6,499 nt of DNA, taken from positions 1 to 6,499 of the forward strand of contig QMPB01000268.1 of NCBI GenBank assembly GCA_003648395.1. Direction: 5' to 3'. Shown one piece after another: positions 6,151 to 6,499 of the stretch (position 1 is the stretch's first letter; every line of letters begins with the position of its first letter). The position numbers were made by a program, and so were the translations under genes. The notes below the pieces were generated by a model, which saw nothing but the letters and a program-made list of their open reading frames with translations, was not told where the DNA came from and ran no database searches. The DNA is from Bacteroidota bacterium. Lineage in GTDB: Bacteria; Bacteroidota; Bacteroidia; Bacteroidales; UBA1556.

Positions 6151-6499
6151 ATGAAAAAAGTATTACTTATTATTATTAGCTTAATTTTTCTTATTTCTAC
6201 TAACAAAGCCCAAATTCAATATGACTTTGGTTTTACTAGAGATAATTCAATTATTGTAAAGGATAGTTTAGGAAAAACAATGAGCATGCCTTGGGTTGGA
6301 GGATTTAATGCTGTACATTTTGAGGAAATGGATTTGAATCTTGATGGTGTAATGGATTTAATTGTATTTGACACACATGGAGATAGAATTACTACCCTTA
6401 TTAATGATAATATTGCAAATACAACTAGTTATACTTATGCTCCAGAATATGAAAAACTACTACCTAAATGCAATAGCTGGTTAGAGACTTATGATTATG
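6151..6499 (+). CDS. Secreted FG-GAP/VCBS repeat protein, 3' end outside window
   Basis: An open frame starts with ATG at 6151 and is still open at the window edge after 116 codons. Residues 1-20 are a signal peptide (MKKVLLIIISLIFLIS, then TNKA before Gln21). MPWVGGFNAVHFEEMDLNLD (46-65) followed by GVMDLIVFD is an FG-GAP/VCBS unit. Its Asp61, Asn63, Asp65 and Asp69 fit a DxNxDGxxD calcium loop. TYAPEYEKLLPKCNSWLETY (95-114) matches the continuation seen in large Bacteroidetes surface proteins of this type. Those proteins often carry several such repeats and a C-terminal type IX secretion sorting domain, neither of which can be checked here. The 80-bp gap before it (6071-6150) shows no clear promoter box or terminator. 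Confidence 0.88.
   Translation, partial: MKKVLLIIISLIFLISTNKAQIQYDFGFTRDNSIIVKDSLGKTMSMPWVGGFNAVHFEEMDLNLDGVMDLIVFDTHGDRITTLINDNIANTTSYTYAPEYEKLLPKCNSWLETYDY

Overview
The window is AT-rich DNA (roughly 30% G+C by eye) with the hallmarks of a Bacteroidota (Bacteroidetes) chromosome. These are a TonB-dependent receptor with an N-terminal carboxypeptidase-regulatory-like domain, a secreted FG-GAP protein of a type common in that phylum, start codons preceded by A/T-rich sequence rather than Shine-Dalgarno motifs, and TAnnTTTG-type -7 promoter boxes. No mobile element, tRNA, rRNA or CRISPR array was seen.

Left part, minus strand (44-3561): the 795-residue outer-membrane receptor (44-2431) is preceded by a well-preserved TPP (thiamine pyrophosphate) riboswitch at about 2537-2619, with a Bacteroidetes-type promoter placed to start transcription just before the aptamer. 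Together these mark the receptor as a likely TonB-powered importer of thiamine or a thiamine derivative, switched by intracellular TPP. Between aptamer and start codon are alternative pairings that share the 3' strand of aptamer stem P1, a plausible expression platform. Upstream on the same strand lies an unrecognised five-helix membrane protein (2725-3561) with a periplasmic domain and a tryptophan/glycine-rich external loop.

Centre (3562-3820): a 259-bp divergent intergenic region. It holds an almost perfect 20-bp inverted repeat (19 of 20 pairs) around the putative -7 box of the membrane-protein gene, and a candidate -7 box for the regulator gene on the other side.

Right part, plus strand (3821-6499): a 360-residue Crp/Fnr-type regulator whose N-terminal third resembles a sensory module usually found ahead of histidine kinases (an unusual fusion); a short heptad-repeat tract; a two-gene unit of a COG0731-like radical SAM protein and a 76-residue DUF3820 protein, 4 bp apart; and the first 116 codons of a secreted FG-GAP protein that runs off the window.

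The best-supported functional story is the riboswitch-receptor pair. The most unusual items are the sensor-Crp fusion, the inverted repeat in the divergent promoter region, and the unassigned membrane protein beside it.
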